This document shows positions 1 to 9,565 of a DNA stretch of 64,000 nt, piece by piece (the stretch's first letter is position 1; each line of letters begins with the position of its first letter). A model generated the notes under the pieces. That model had not been told where the DNA came from. It was given only the letters and a program-made list of their open reading frames with translations, and made no database searches. A program made the translations under genes and the position numbers. The stretch comes from Tritrichomonas musculus (Eukaryota; Parabasalia; Tritrichomonadida; Tritrichomonadidae): the NCBI GenBank assembly GCA_039105265.1, contig JAPFFF010000016.1, positions 1,612,001-1,676,000 of the forward strand, given 5' to 3'.

Positions 1-2
1 AC

Positions 3-854
3 AAAATTCTATTTACAATTAAAGATGATATTTCAAAAATTTATTCAAATTCGGAAATATTTGATATATTCGAAAGTAACAAAAGACTTTTATTATTTTT
101 TGTTGAAGAAAAATTGCTAAATATTGATACATCCATTAAAACCAAAATGATGCAAAAATCAACAGATTACTTCCCTTATTTATTACCAGAAAGATACTTA
201 AACGCAGGAAATATTCCAGAAAACACAGAATCAAGGAAACTTGGAGAGAATACAGACATTGTTGCTTCAATGATTCGACAAGACTTGATTGAAGAATTCA
301 TTACGTATGTCAAAAAACAAAATTATTCATTACAAAATTTTATCAAGGCAACATATTATGAAACAAACAACTTTTTGCTTAAAAGAAATAAAGTCACATT
401 GATTGAATATGCAGCTTTCTTTGGATCATCTCAAATTTTTAAATATTTGTATCAAAATGAAGTTGAATTGACATCATCTTTGTGGCTTTTTGCAGTTCAT
501 GGCGATGATGCTGAAATCATTAAAATTCTTGAAGAAAAAAGTGTTCAGCCTCCTTCAAATTCTTATTATGAGTGCATCAAAGAGGCAATTAAGTGCCATC
601 ATAATAATATTGTGAATTACATTCAAAATAATTTTCTTGATGAAAATCTTATCAAAATTGATTTCGAAAACAAATTTGATAACAATGTTGCTGCATATTG
701 TTTTCATTATTATAATCTTTTTTATTTACCAAATGATATTGATTGGAAATACGTTCTTTATTATGCATGTCATTATGACCATTTTGAAATTGTTGACTGT
801 TTATTAAATACAAAAAAAATTGATATAAATTCAAATCGTCAAATTTTAACTTAA
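3..854 (+). CDS. DUF3447/ankyrin-repeat protein, 5' end outside the window
   Basis: The frame is open from base 3 to the TAA at 852-854, so the gene starts upstream of the window; the TTG at 114 is not a convincing start. The residues read as the DUF3447 module that precedes ankyrin repeats in the large trichomonad family: a 'NKRLLLFFVEEKLL' segment, then helix pairs such as 'TLIEYAAFFGSSQIFKYL' and 'YVLYYACHYDHFEIVDCLL'. Family members are thought to be protein-interaction scaffolds; no specific partner can be read here. The last ankyrin unit stops after 'KIDINSNRQ', where a further repeat would be expected. Ankyrin-like residues (TAALRNAALRNNQEIINLLM) reappear in another frame at 901-960, ahead of the BspA-like frame, so this gene is either interrupted or spliced to what follows. 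Confidence 0.75.
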   Translation, partial: KILFTIKDDISKIYSNSEIFDIFESNKRLLLFFVEEKLLNIDTSIKTKMMQKSTDYFPYLLPERYLNAGNIPENTESRKLGENTDIVASMIRQDLIEEFITYVKKQNYSLQNFIKATYYETNNFLLKRNKVTLIEYAAFFGSSQIFKYLYQNEVELTSSLWLFAVHGDDAEIIKILEEKSVQPPSNSYYECIKEAIKCHHNNIVNYIQNNFLDENLIKIDFENKFDNNVAAYCFHYYNLFYLPNDIDWKYVLYYACHYDHFEIVDCLLNTKKIDINSNRQILT

Positions 855-957
855 ATATTTGTTTTAACATATTTGTTTTAATTTAATATATTTTTTAAAT
901 ACAGCAGCACTTAGAAATGCAGCTCTTCGTAATAACCAAGAAATAATAAATCTTTTA

Positions 958-1920
958 ATGTGCGAAAATCCAACCGAAATTGAATCAAGATGCTTTGAAA
1001 GATGTTCAAAATTGACACAAATAAAGATTCCATCTTCTGTTATTTCAATCCAAAATTATGCTTTTTATAAATGCGAAAAATTGACTGAAATAACAATTCC
1101 TCCTTCTGTAACAAGTATTGAAGATCATGCTTTTGCTGAATGCTCATTATTGGCTTCGATATCAATTCCTGAACGTATAACAGAAATTGGCAACCATACT
1201 TTTTCGGGTTGTTTATCATTGGCACAAATCACAATTCCATCTTCAATGACTACAATCGAAGATTGGACTTTTTCTGGTTGTTCTAAACTAACTCAAGTCA
1301 CAATTCCTTCATCTGTAACATCAATGGGAGACAGTGTTTTTTATAGTTGTTCATCACTTTCTAAAGTTGAAATAAATTCAGATGTAATATCAATTGGTAA
1401 CTGGTCTTTTGCAGAATGCCCCAAACTTAGCCAAGTTTTATTTAAGTCTTCTGTAAAATCAATTGATGAATTTTCTTTCTACAGATGCCCACACATGTTT
1501 GAAATATCAATTCCTGGGCCATTGACACAAATTCCTAATAATTTATTCACTGAATGCTCATCACTTTCAAAAGTTACAATTCCTTCTTCTGTAACATCAA
1601 TTGGTGACAGTTCGTTTAGCAGCTGTACGTCACTTTTTCAAATAACAATTCCTCCATCAGTAAAGACAATTGGTAGATGCGCCTTTTTAGGATGCTCAAA
1701 ACTTTCTCATATTGTTTTCCCTTCATCTCTGATTTCAATTGGAAGTGCTGCTTTTGAAGGTTGCTCATCACTTACTCAAATAATAATACCTTCATCTATG
1801 GAATCAATCGGAGAATATGCTTTTGGAGAATGTCCGAGGATTTCTCATATTTCAGTCCCAATTTTAACCAAAATTGGTGTCAACGCATTCCCAACTAGCG
1901 CTTATATCATCAGAATTTAA
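958..1920 (+). CDS. BspA-like leucine-rich repeat protein (LRR_5)
   Basis: The protein has 320 residues, almost all made of about 13 tandem 23-residue LRR_5 units with the pattern I-P-x-S-V-x-S-I-G-x-x-A-F-x-x-C-x-x-L, the treponemal/BspA type hugely expanded in trichomonads. Family members include surface or secreted adhesion candidates, but no signal peptide or membrane segment is visible, so the location is unknown. The frame stays open upstream to about 868 and encodes half an ankyrin repeat at 901-960 directly ahead of the first LRR. The ATG at 958 is therefore probably internal. Either this is the 3' part of an ankyrin-LRR gene interrupted at 840-900, or two truncated genes abut. The C-terminus ends in a partial repeat (TKIGVNAFPTSAYIIRI). 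Confidence 0.75.
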   Translation: MCENPTEIESRCFERCSKLTQIKIPSSVISIQNYAFYKCEKLTEITIPPSVTSIEDHAFAECSLLASISIPERITEIGNHTFSGCLSLAQITIPSSMTTIEDWTFSGCSKLTQVTIPSSVTSMGDSVFYSCSSLSKVEINSDVISIGNWSFAECPKLSQVLFKSSVKSIDEFSFYRCPHMFEISIPGPLTQIPNNLFTECSSLSKVTIPSSVTSIGDSSFSSCTSLFQITIPPSVKTIGRCAFLGCSKLSHIVFPSSLISIGSAAFEGCSSLTQIIIPSSMESIGEYAFGECPRISHISVPILTKIGVNAFPTSAYIIRI

Positions 1921-2470
1921 TATTTAAATCTTCACATTGTGTTGAAAAGGTATTTGATAAATTTTCAAATGAAATAAAAACTGAAAACTTAAAGAATATT
2001 AAATATTGAATTTGTAAAATATTTTTGATGTCTTCTTTGGAAAAGAGAAAACGATAATGGTTATTACCAATTTTACAAATTAAATGTGGTATTGGCAGAT
2101 GACCATGTTTATTATCACTTATTTTTATATTATTAATTATTTCTTCAAAAATTAGTAGATTTAAGGAAACTCAGAATGTTTTGATGTATATCAATCTTTT
2201 GGTCCAAATATTCCTGAAATCTTATATTAAATATTCTATGATAAAGATTATTCTCTATCCATTTGAATGTATATATTGTTTTTTTCTGTTTTTCTTTTTG
2301 TTAAAAACAATATTTCATTTTAAAATAATAATAATAATAATAAAAGCATAAAAATTATATTAATTAAAAGCCTTATTAATTATATGTACCTAAGATAATA
2401 CTAGTTTTTTTTAAGAACGTTAATAAGAATAATACAAACTTTTTCAATAATAATAAAGAAAAAACAATAA
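1921..2470. other. Intergenic, AT-rich
   Basis: No gene is recognised. The stretch has an (ATA)n microsatellite at about 2323-2343. A loose initiator-like TTTTTCAATAA lies about 25 bases before the glycosyltransferase start, but it lacks the pyrimidine of the trichomonad TCAYWW consensus. Confidence 0.5.
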
Positions 2471-3460
2471 ATGGATGAATTAATTGATATCATTATTTTA
2501 ATATATTTATCAATAGTAATAACAACAATGTTAACGGCATACTATATAATTTATATTGATAGGGCTATTTTAACGAAACAAGAATTCATTATTTTCCACA
2601 CAAATTTGATTTCGAAAGATCGAGTCAAACAAATCTGCTGGATTTTTGATAAAAGAATTGTTTATCAGGTTTTGATAAGTTTATGCTCAATAATTAAAAA
2701 TAATCCAGACGAAAAATTTGTTTTTTATTTCATTCTACCGCCCAACACAAACCTTAACTTAACCCCATTCAATCACTTTCTTCGTCCTTGGATGAAAATT
2801 CAAATTCGCTACTTTTCATTAAAACATAACGTAACTAGCCTCGTTGATTTTCCTCAACGAAAATGTCCTCATTCAACTATAATTATTGTCAAATTTTGGT
2901 TACCGGAAATTTTGCCAGAAGTTCATAAAATTTTGTATTTAGATTCAGATATGATTAATTGCGGGAAAATATCAGATCTCTGGGACATAAATATGGATAG
3001 TAAATCAATTTTAGCTACGAAAAGGGTGAATAGATGGTGGATTAATTCTGGATTTATTTTTTATAATTTAGACTTAATTAGAAAGAAAAATGATTTCATT
3101 AATTGCGCTTTACGACGAAACAGCTGTTTTCTTGATGATTATTACCACACTACATGTCATTATCGTTCGATTCAAATTGTTCCTTATCGCTACAACGTAG
3201 AATTCATCGAAATGATCAGGAAAGATAAAGACAATGAAACTAAAAATTACCGTTTGAATGAAGAAAATCAGGCTGTCTTTTTCCACTTGAAGGATGGAAC
3301 AACTCATAATTTTTATACTGTTAAAAAATATCAGTTAATTGAAATTTTATATGCAAAAATATCGAAGCGAGCGCTTAATATATTGTGGAATCTTTACAAA
3401 ATTAGAGAATGGGTTGATTCAGAATTAATGAAAATGAATATGCCAATAACCTCTGTTTGA
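2471..3460 (+). CDS. GT8-like glycosyltransferase, type II membrane protein
   Basis: The protein has 329 residues. Residues 4-27 form one hydrophobic helix close to the N-terminus, as in a signal anchor that places the enzyme in the ER or Golgi lumen. The catalytic region shows the GT8 pattern: 'KILYLDSDM' with the metal/nucleotide-sugar-binding DSD at 158-160, 'INSGFIFYNL' at 191-200, and a late 'FHLKDG' at 271-276 that corresponds to the second metal-binding histidine region. Family enzymes transfer a hexose from UDP- or another nucleotide-sugar to glycans or proteins; the substrate here cannot be told. The ATG at 2471 is used because the hydrophobic anchor starts at once after it. A damaged copy of its last 36 or so codons lies at 8755-8880. 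Confidence 0.8.
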   Translation: MDELIDIIILIYLSIVITTMLTAYYIIYIDRAILTKQEFIIFHTNLISKDRVKQICWIFDKRIVYQVLISLCSIIKNNPDEKFVFYFILPPNTNLNLTPFNHFLRPWMKIQIRYFSLKHNVTSLVDFPQRKCPHSTIIIVKFWLPEILPEVHKILYLDSDMINCGKISDLWDINMDSKSILATKRVNRWWINSGFIFYNLDLIRKKNDFINCALRRNSCFLDDYYHTTCHYRSIQIVPYRYNVEFIEMIRKDKDNETKNYRLNEENQAVFFHLKDGTTHNFYTVKKYQLIEILYAKISKRALNILWNLYKIREWVDSELMKMNMPITSV

Positions 3461-3542
3461 TTTTTTAAAATTGTTTTATATTAAACTGGATTTCAAAATT
3501 AGTACAAATGGTGAATTTTGACCAAAACCATAAAAATATATT

Positions 3543-3576
<34 letters not shown>

Positions 3577-3924
3577 GTTTTTTAATAAAATTCTTTTTTA
3601 GTCGACCTTATAAAGCAGAATTCCCGCACCTAGGCATAACCAGCGCTCCTCAAAATCAAAGTAAGAAATTTCAAATGCAATTTCCTCTTTGAACAACTAG
3701 CAATCGTATGATGTTCACATATATATTGACAAGTGCAAATTAGTTATATATTTATAAATAATCTAATTTATTAAAAATATATATAATATAAAATTATGAT
3801 GCAAATTACATGAGAAAACTATTGGAGAATACACCTCTGGTTTAATATAACTTTTGTTAAACACATTCATCAAAGATTTGAAAGAAAAACGATAAAACAA
3901 TAATTTTACGAATTTCTCGTAACA

Positions 3925-3953
3925 ACTTTTTGAGAGCTACGCTCTCAAAAAGT
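3925..3953. repeat. Perfect 13-bp hairpin, CTTTTTGA family
   Basis: ACTTTTTGAGAGC (3925-3937) and GCTCTCAAAAAGT (3941-3953) pair perfectly around a 3-base TAC loop. An outer arm, TTACGAATTTC at 3906-3916 and its complement at 3961-3971, extends the symmetry with an unpaired gap. Confidence 0.8.
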
Positions 3954-4043
3954 GTGGAAGGAAATTCGTAATTATCTAGGTATCACTTTTTGAATTTTGT
4001 AAAATAATCAAAATGTTATAAAACAGATAATCAAACATAAATT

Positions 4044-4085
4044 GAAGTAGCTTTTTGAAGGCTACGCCTTTCAAAAAGCTACTTC
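4044..4085. repeat. Second CTTTTTGA hairpin
   Basis: The left arm GAAGTAGCTTTTTGAAGGC pairs with GCCTTTCAAAAAGCTACTTC with one bulged base; the loop is TAC, as in the first hairpin. Confidence 0.75.
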
Positions 4086-4112
4086 ATTTATTTTTTAAAT
4101 ATCAGCATTGAA

Positions 4113-4147
4113 TACACTTTTTGAGTTTTTCTCTCTCAAAAAGTGTA
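4113..4147. repeat. Third CTTTTTGA hairpin
   Basis: TACACTTTTTGAG (4113-4125) and CTCAAAAAGTGTA (4135-4147) form a 13-bp stem with a 9-base loop, ending 34 bases before the ATG at 4182. Confidence 0.75.
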
Positions 4148-4181
4148 CAATCAAGATATTCTAAAATTATTTTTACTTTAG

Positions 4182-4785
4182 ATGAATTTAGACCAAACGA
4201 TCCAAAAAATTTCAACAAAAATTACCCAAATCGATCTTTTAGCTAGAGATTGTAATGATAAAAATATTTCCACAAGTTCTTTTCCTATTTTATTTAAGCT
4301 CGTTTCAAACCTTAAAGAAATTATACAATCTTGCAACAAAAGTTTCGATTTTTTGAATAATTCTATAATTCAAGAGGATTTCCAAAAAGTTTTGGATATT
4401 ATTGACACTATATCAGGTTCAATAATTTATTATTTAACATTTATTACTAGCAATTCAAATATCGATGATCAAAAAATACTTAACAATATATCAGATTTAT
4501 ATGAATGCATTCGAATATATTTTTCCAGCTTCCAACAAATTATTGATCGATATTCACAATCAGAATCTTCCGAAAATTTATATAATTTTCATTAATATAC
4601 AATCGACGCCAGAATATCCATTTTTTAACCTGAAAATAATCAAATTTTACAAATTTTATGAAAAAATTAACTCAATTGAAGAACCGGTTACAGCGGTTAC
4701 ATCATTTTGTGGTACAGGAAAGACGACATGTCTTCCAGTTATTCTTCTTTGCCGTAGCATGAGAGAGAACAATGTTGCCGAATGA
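4182..4785 (+). pseudogene. Broken 5' part of a DEAH helicase-RBR gene
   Basis: Two overlapping frames lie here. The first (4182-4595, 137 residues) is helical with no recognised domain. The second becomes coherent from about 4590 and ends at 4785; it reads 'EEPVTAVTSFCGTGKTTCLPVILL', which is helicase motif I (GTGKTT) followed by the usual 'LP' helix. Motifs Ia to IV, including the DEAH box, are absent. Helicase motif V resumes in a third frame from 4790 on. So the gene has about two frame changes and has lost most of RecA domain 1 and the start of domain 2. The order of parts matches eukaryotic DEAH helicases with a C-terminal RING-IBR-RING, such as plant DEAH11/12. Confidence 0.6.
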
Positions 4786-7700
4786 TCTCAAAAACATCAA
4801 CAAACTTGTCTTTTCGACATCTCTTTCAGATCCATCAATCAATGACAAGCTTTCAGTTGTCATCGACAGCGGACTAATCAAAGAAAATGGATTTGATTAC
4901 TCTGTTTCATTACGAACAATCAAGGATGCGCAAGCATCAAAGGAGGTCATGAATCTGAGGAAAGGCAGGCTTGGAAGAACTATGAAAGGTATGTATGTTC
5001 CAATCATGACTGAGAAGAATATTCCGGAAGTTCAACAACCGCCAATTCTCAAGGAAGATTTAACAAGAAGCATTCTTATGTTGAAAAGCATTGACATTGA
5101 TATTGAAAAGATGAGCAATCTTCCTGACATGCCAAATAGAAGTAATCTTAATACATCAATAGATAATTTAATTTACGTTAAAGCAATAAATGACAAAACT
5201 TTCGCAATCACAAAATTCGGAAATGACATTCTTCGTTATCCTTTCATTCTGATTTATTATGCAGCTGCGATGGAACTTTTTAAGAAAGGTTATTCAGAAG
5301 GTGAACAAAATATTGCATTGTTTGTTAGTGCTTATATATCAATAGTTTTGTCAATGTCAAATATACTTGTTCAGGAAGAAATGTCAGAAAATTTGTCTAA
5401 GGTTTTTGTGAAGGAATCCGATGTAGCGACGATTATAAATGCATTGAATATTCTATTTAAATCACAAATTACCGATAACGATCAACTTAGAGATTTGGTA
5501 GAATCGTATGGCTTTTCATATTCTGTATTTCGTGAATTGAGATCAAACATTCAAGTTGTAATCAATGATTTATTCCCACAGAAATCGATCAACGAAGTTT
5601 TAGACATTTCAGAAAAATTCATTCAAAAATATCATGGACTTATTTCGTTAATTGACACATTTATTTTATCAATTGAACAAACATATCCGAACTTCACAGA
5701 TAGCAATTACATTACATTCAAATGTGTTAACGGTTCCGGCGGTTTTGACAGCCATTCAACCCTTGTTTTTAAAGCAAGTAATAACTTGAAGTTCCCCAAA
5801 AAACGTCAGCACGCTTCTGAAATTAACATCACAAGAAGGCCAGGGTGGAATGGACTCAGCATTCCAACCGAATGCTATCTTTTCAGCATCACACGTAACT
5901 TGAATTATAATACAAATAGCGGATTCTTGGTCCACAGGGCTACACCGGAATCGAAGAATTTGATATCAACAATTGAATTGGATAAAATTGCATTGAATCC
6001 ATATTTCGCCATTTTACTTGAAATCTATTTTAAAGATCTCGAACTAACATATTTTAATAACGATGAAAAAGGAATAAGGAGTGATGATTCATATCCATTC
6101 CATTACTCAAATGCAGGAGATCGTGTTTTTGTATCGTTTATTTCGAAAGATGAAAAAATGAAGCAAATCATTCTTAATGGAGCAAACAAAGTCATTAAAC
6201 TATTGCCTTACACACCAAGAAGTGTTCTTATTCTACGAAGTGATGGCAATGCGATAATTGAAGTTACATCAATTGGAACAGAAGAGTATAATACATCAGT
6301 AGCGACAACATTAACTGGCAATATTCTTGATAAGAAAGATATTGATTATTGTGTGAATAATTTAAATGAGGTTGCCAAAGTTGATTCATATATAAGAATT
6401 TGTTCTTTAATTTTCAAAGAAACATGTGATTTAAAATATTTCGATCGAAGTCATTTGTACATAATTAATGAACAGAAGAGAGATAATCCACCACTTTACG
6501 ATCTCATTATTCGTCAATTTCAATTATTCAATAAATACATTCAACAAAAACAACAAAAAAACAGACATCTTATTACGAAAACAATGAAAAATCAAAAGAA
6601 GAATGATTTATCATTGTTTCAATTTCCATATGATTTCATCCATCCTTCTTTAATTCGATATAAAGAATCATTACGAAGTATCTTAAAATGGCTCGAAAAT
6701 AATGAGCAAATCAAAGTGTCAAGTGTTGTTGGTTCTCATTTATTGATGAAAACTAAAGATATCGAAAAATTAAGAAAAAGTATTCATAGCAAAGATAGAG
6801 ATCTAATTAAAGAACAACTGAATTTAAATTATGTTGCTATTCAAGTTCCATTGAAATTATACGAAAAAATATTCCTCACAATTAAAGAACATCAAACGTG
6901 GCATTACGATAAAAAATTCAGAACAATTGTCGCGCCAAAAGAAGAAGCGGATGAAGTTAAAAAGCTAATTGAAAGCAATGATATTAAAGATAAAGATAAC
7001 GCAACAATGTTCATTGAAAATAATTTACCATCAAAAGTTTTATGCTGCTTTTTATCATGTGAAGATCCAGATGATCCTGTCTTGACCGAATATCCAGTCA
7101 CAGTCTTCTTCCGAGATGGTTCATATTACACAAGTAAATTATGTAGAGAATGTCTAATTGATAACTTTCAAATCAGTCTTGGTAACTTGTTTGTGAATGG
7201 AAAAGTTGAGCCAAAAAGAGTTGAAGAAAATACAATAAGACCGAAAAACATACCAACCGTTAAAAGCGAATATATAGAAGATGGAACAGAGAAATGGCCA
7301 GTAATTCCACTTGGTTTAATGGTTTATGTTCTTTTGAATGATCCTTCAGAATTAAGTTCATTCATATCAGCTTGGCTGTTTTCGGCAGAAGAATTTACAA
7401 TTCGTGTCATGATGCAGAAACGTTTTCTTTGGTGTAATTATCATCCACATATCATTTACGATATCGTTAAGATTGGCCGAAGATTGTTCCATTGTAAAGA
7501 ATGCGATAAAGAAATAGCAATGTTACCACCAGATGATCCAAGCAGGATTATGAGAATTGAAGAAAATAGACAAAGAGATTTTCAAAATGCTGTCATTCAA
7601 AATGTTGAACAAGAAATAATCGCATACATTAATGAAAGAGTTGCTTCATTACCTAAGAAAAAGAAACCAGAGGACGAAGAAAGATTTAGAAGAGAATTAG

Positions 7701-8299
7701 AAATAAAAGTTCGTGAAGAACGTGAAGAAGAAATAACTCAAAAAGTCACAGATAAATTAAATGCAATCGAACTTATGAGGAAAAAAGAAGAAGAAAAAAG
7801 AATGAAAATCGAAGAAGAAAAAAGAATGCGTAATGAAGCTTATAGAAAGAAAGAAGAAGAAAAAAGAAAAAAAGAACAACTTCGTATTTTGAAAATTGTT
7901 GAAAGTGAAATTTGTCGATTGATTAATGATGAAATCCAATTTGAAGAAAAAACATCAGGAAATAAAGTTTCAGTTGAAAGAAGAAAGGTGATTGAAGCAG
8001 AAATAAGAAGCAATGAACAAGATATTAAAAATGAAATCATCGAAAGAGAAAGAATTGAAGCAGAAAAAGAAGCTCAAAGAATTAATAAACTTAATCTTCA
8101 AAAATCATTAAATTTCATTAGTAAACTCAAACATTGCCCTCGTTGTCATCGTCCTATTATCAAAAATGGAGGATGCAACCACATATGCTGCCAATGCGGA
8201 ATCCATTTTTGCTATGTATGCGGCTTTTCGTCAATACATTCGTGCAAGATTTATGAACACATGAGAGATGAACATGGTGGCATTTATGATCAGCATTAA
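4772..8299 (+). CDS. DEAH helicase C-terminal half with RBR-type zinc region
   Basis: The open frame has 1175 residues. At 14-35 it has the motif V region 'FSTSLSDPSI...VVIDSGL' of DEAH RNA helicases, then a degenerate motif VI 'LRKGRLGRT' (usually QRxGRAGR) near 65, and a winged-helix/HA2-like part to about 260. A cysteine-rich RING1-like stretch starts near 756 (VLCCFLSC...CREC), and an IBR-like stretch near 884 (CNYHPH...HCKEC). An acidic/basic coiled coil fills about 930-1110. Residues 1121-1160 are a clear RING2: CPRC-HRPI, then NGGCNHICCQCG, matching RBR ubiquitin ligases, where the cysteine after NGG is the catalytic one. The ATP-binding half of the helicase lies upstream in other frames and is mostly missing. 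The product could survive as an E3-like protein or be decaying; the long uninterrupted frame suggests the damage is recent. Confidence 0.7.
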   Translation: MLPNDLKNINKLVFSTSLSDPSINDKLSVVIDSGLIKENGFDYSVSLRTIKDAQASKEVMNLRKGRLGRTMKGMYVPIMTEKNIPEVQQPPILKEDLTRSILMLKSIDIDIEKMSNLPDMPNRSNLNTSIDNLIYVKAINDKTFAITKFGNDILRYPFILIYYAAAMELFKKGYSEGEQNIALFVSAYISIVLSMSNILVQEEMSENLSKVFVKESDVATIINALNILFKSQITDNDQLRDLVESYGFSYSVFRELRSNIQVVINDLFPQKSINEVLDISEKFIQKYHGLISLIDTFILSIEQTYPNFTDSNYITFKCVNGSGGFDSHSTLVFKASNNLKFPKKRQHASEINITRRPGWNGLSIPTECYLFSITRNLNYNTNSGFLVHRATPESKNLISTIELDKIALNPYFAILLEIYFKDLELTYFNNDEKGIRSDDSYPFHYSNAGDRVFVSFISKDEKMKQIILNGANKVIKLLPYTPRSVLILRSDGNAIIEVTSIGTEEYNTSVATTLTGNILDKKDIDYCVNNLNEVAKVDSYIRICSLIFKETCDLKYFDRSHLYIINEQKRDNPPLYDLIIRQFQLFNKYIQQKQQKNRHLITKTMKNQKKNDLSLFQFPYDFIHPSLIRYKESLRSILKWLENNEQIKVSSVVGSHLLMKTKDIEKLRKSIHSKDRDLIKEQLNLNYVAIQVPLKLYEKIFLTIKEHQTWHYDKKFRTIVAPKEEADEVKKLIESNDIKDKDNATMFIENNLPSKVLCCFLSCEDPDDPVLTEYPVTVFFRDGSYYTSKLCRECLIDNFQISLGNLFVNGKVEPKRVEENTIRPKNIPTVKSEYIEDGTEKWPVIPLGLMVYVLLNDPSELSSFISAWLFSAEEFTIRVMMQKRFLWCNYHPHIIYDIVKIGRRLFHCKECDKEIAMLPPDDPSRIMRIEENRQRDFQNAVIQNVEQEIIAYINERVASLPKKKKPEDEERFRRELEIKVREEREEEITQKVTDKLNAIELMRKKEEEKRMKIEEEKRMRNEAYRKKEEEKRKKEQLRILKIVESEICRLINDEIQFEEKTSGNKVSVERRKVIEAEIRSNEQDIKNEIIERERIEAEKEAQRINKLNLQKSLNFISKLKHCPRCHRPIIKNGGCNHICCQCGIHFCYVCGFSSIHSCKIYEHMRDEHGGIYDQH

Positions 8300-9565
8300 A
8301 AAATAAAGTTTCACTAAATTTAAATAAAAATGCATCATAAAAAGATTCAACAAACGTTTATTGAATAGGTTTTTTCTTTATTGTATTTAATGAATAATTC
8401 TAAAGCATATGCAGACCTCTGGGCATGACGCAATCTCTGATAAAAGATTCATACATGTATTTAAATATCAAATTATTATAAAGATTCTGGCGTTAGATTT
8501 TGATAAAATGCTGATTTATTTTGACCTTCATCGCGTACAAAAAGGTGAATTTTGATCGTTTAGGAAAAGCAGATGTTTTATTTTCTTCATATTTGTTTAC
8601 AATTTTACTATTTTCTTATCTGCATTCATTTGCAGATTATAATAATAATAATATTATTATTAAAAAATATCAAAATTTTTCAATCAAAATGTGAAAAAAA
8701 AAAAAAAATTAAACGGTCGTTTGATATCCCGAGGTCAGCATATGTTTATATATCGATTTTGAATTTTATATGCCAGAATGTCGAAGCCTGTGTTTTACTT
8801 TTTGCAAAAGCTTTATAATATTAGAGAATGAGTTGATTCTGAATTAATGAAAATGAACATGCCAATAGCCTCTGTTTGATTTTTTTTAAAATTATACATA
8901 AAAATATTATTACTTTTTTTATTAGTAATGTTGTTTTTGTTCGAACCAGTGAACATTATTACTTCATTAAAATCAATATGTATTCAAAGAAATCATTTCT
9001 GAGAAATAATTATTTTTGATATCATGCATGTAATGCCATAACACTCTGTAATCTATTTTAAAATTTGTTATTTAAGGGAGCAGTCTAATTTTGAATTTTA
9101 ATAATTTTTTCTCAATTTTTGAATAGGAAATAAATTGAATTTTTTTCAATCAATAAAATAGATATATACATATTTTATATATTATTAGTTTTCATAAACA
9201 CCTTAATGGTAAGAATTAACTGATGTAAGCTTTAAAAAGTTCTGTTACTTTTCAAAAAGTGTCACAAATGCATATTCAAAACTTTTTTGCGTCAATAAAG
9301 ATTAACATTCATAGAATACTATTTTTCATAAAAATTACAGAAATATCAATCATATTTTCTCTTTATTTTTCACAAAATTATATAGAATATTGATTTATTT
9401 TAACATCCCTTAATTTACATTAATAATATAAAATATAAATCAAGTGCTAATTTTAAAACGCAATGCCATTGAATTATTAATTAATGAAAAAATTAATGTT
9501 TTTTAAATTTTGCCCTCTTTAGGTCCCAAGGTCAATTAATTCAAAACCAAGGTCAATTACAAAAA
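8300..9565. other. Intergenic, AT-rich, with a glycosyltransferase remnant
   Basis: Apart from the GT8 remnant at 8755-8880, no gene is seen. Both 3480-3540 and 8540-8570 hold 'GGTGAATTTTGA', which suggests that 3' flanking DNA of the GT8 gene was duplicated as well. Confidence 0.5.
8755..8880 (+). pseudogene. 3' remnant of a GT8 glycosyltransferase paralogue
   Basis: Read in the right frame, this encodes 'YARMSKPVFYFLQKLYNIRE', a stop, then 'VDSELMKMNMPIASV', stop. It aligns without gaps to the end of the intact GT8 gene at 3350-3460 (YAKISKRALNILWNLYKIREWVDSELMKMNMPITSV). The tryptophan codon TGG has become TGA. Identity is highest over the last 70 bases. It is a tandem paralogue that lost its upstream body. 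Confidence 0.8.

Larger units (their letters stand above)
3461..4181. other. Intergenic with poly-A tract and hairpins
   Basis: The stretch has a run of more than 30 A at about 3543-3574, then AT-rich sequence, then three hairpins annotated separately. No coding sequence is supported. Confidence 0.5.

Noticed and set aside
840-903. Spliceosomal intron joining the ankyrin and LRR frames
   Set aside because: No GTATGT-like 5' site and no ACTAACACACAG 3' element; kept as a finding but not annotated as an intron.
8573-8818. 81-codon hydrophobic frame
   Set aside because: Low-complexity AT-rich translation; the real signal there is the GT8 remnant in another frame.
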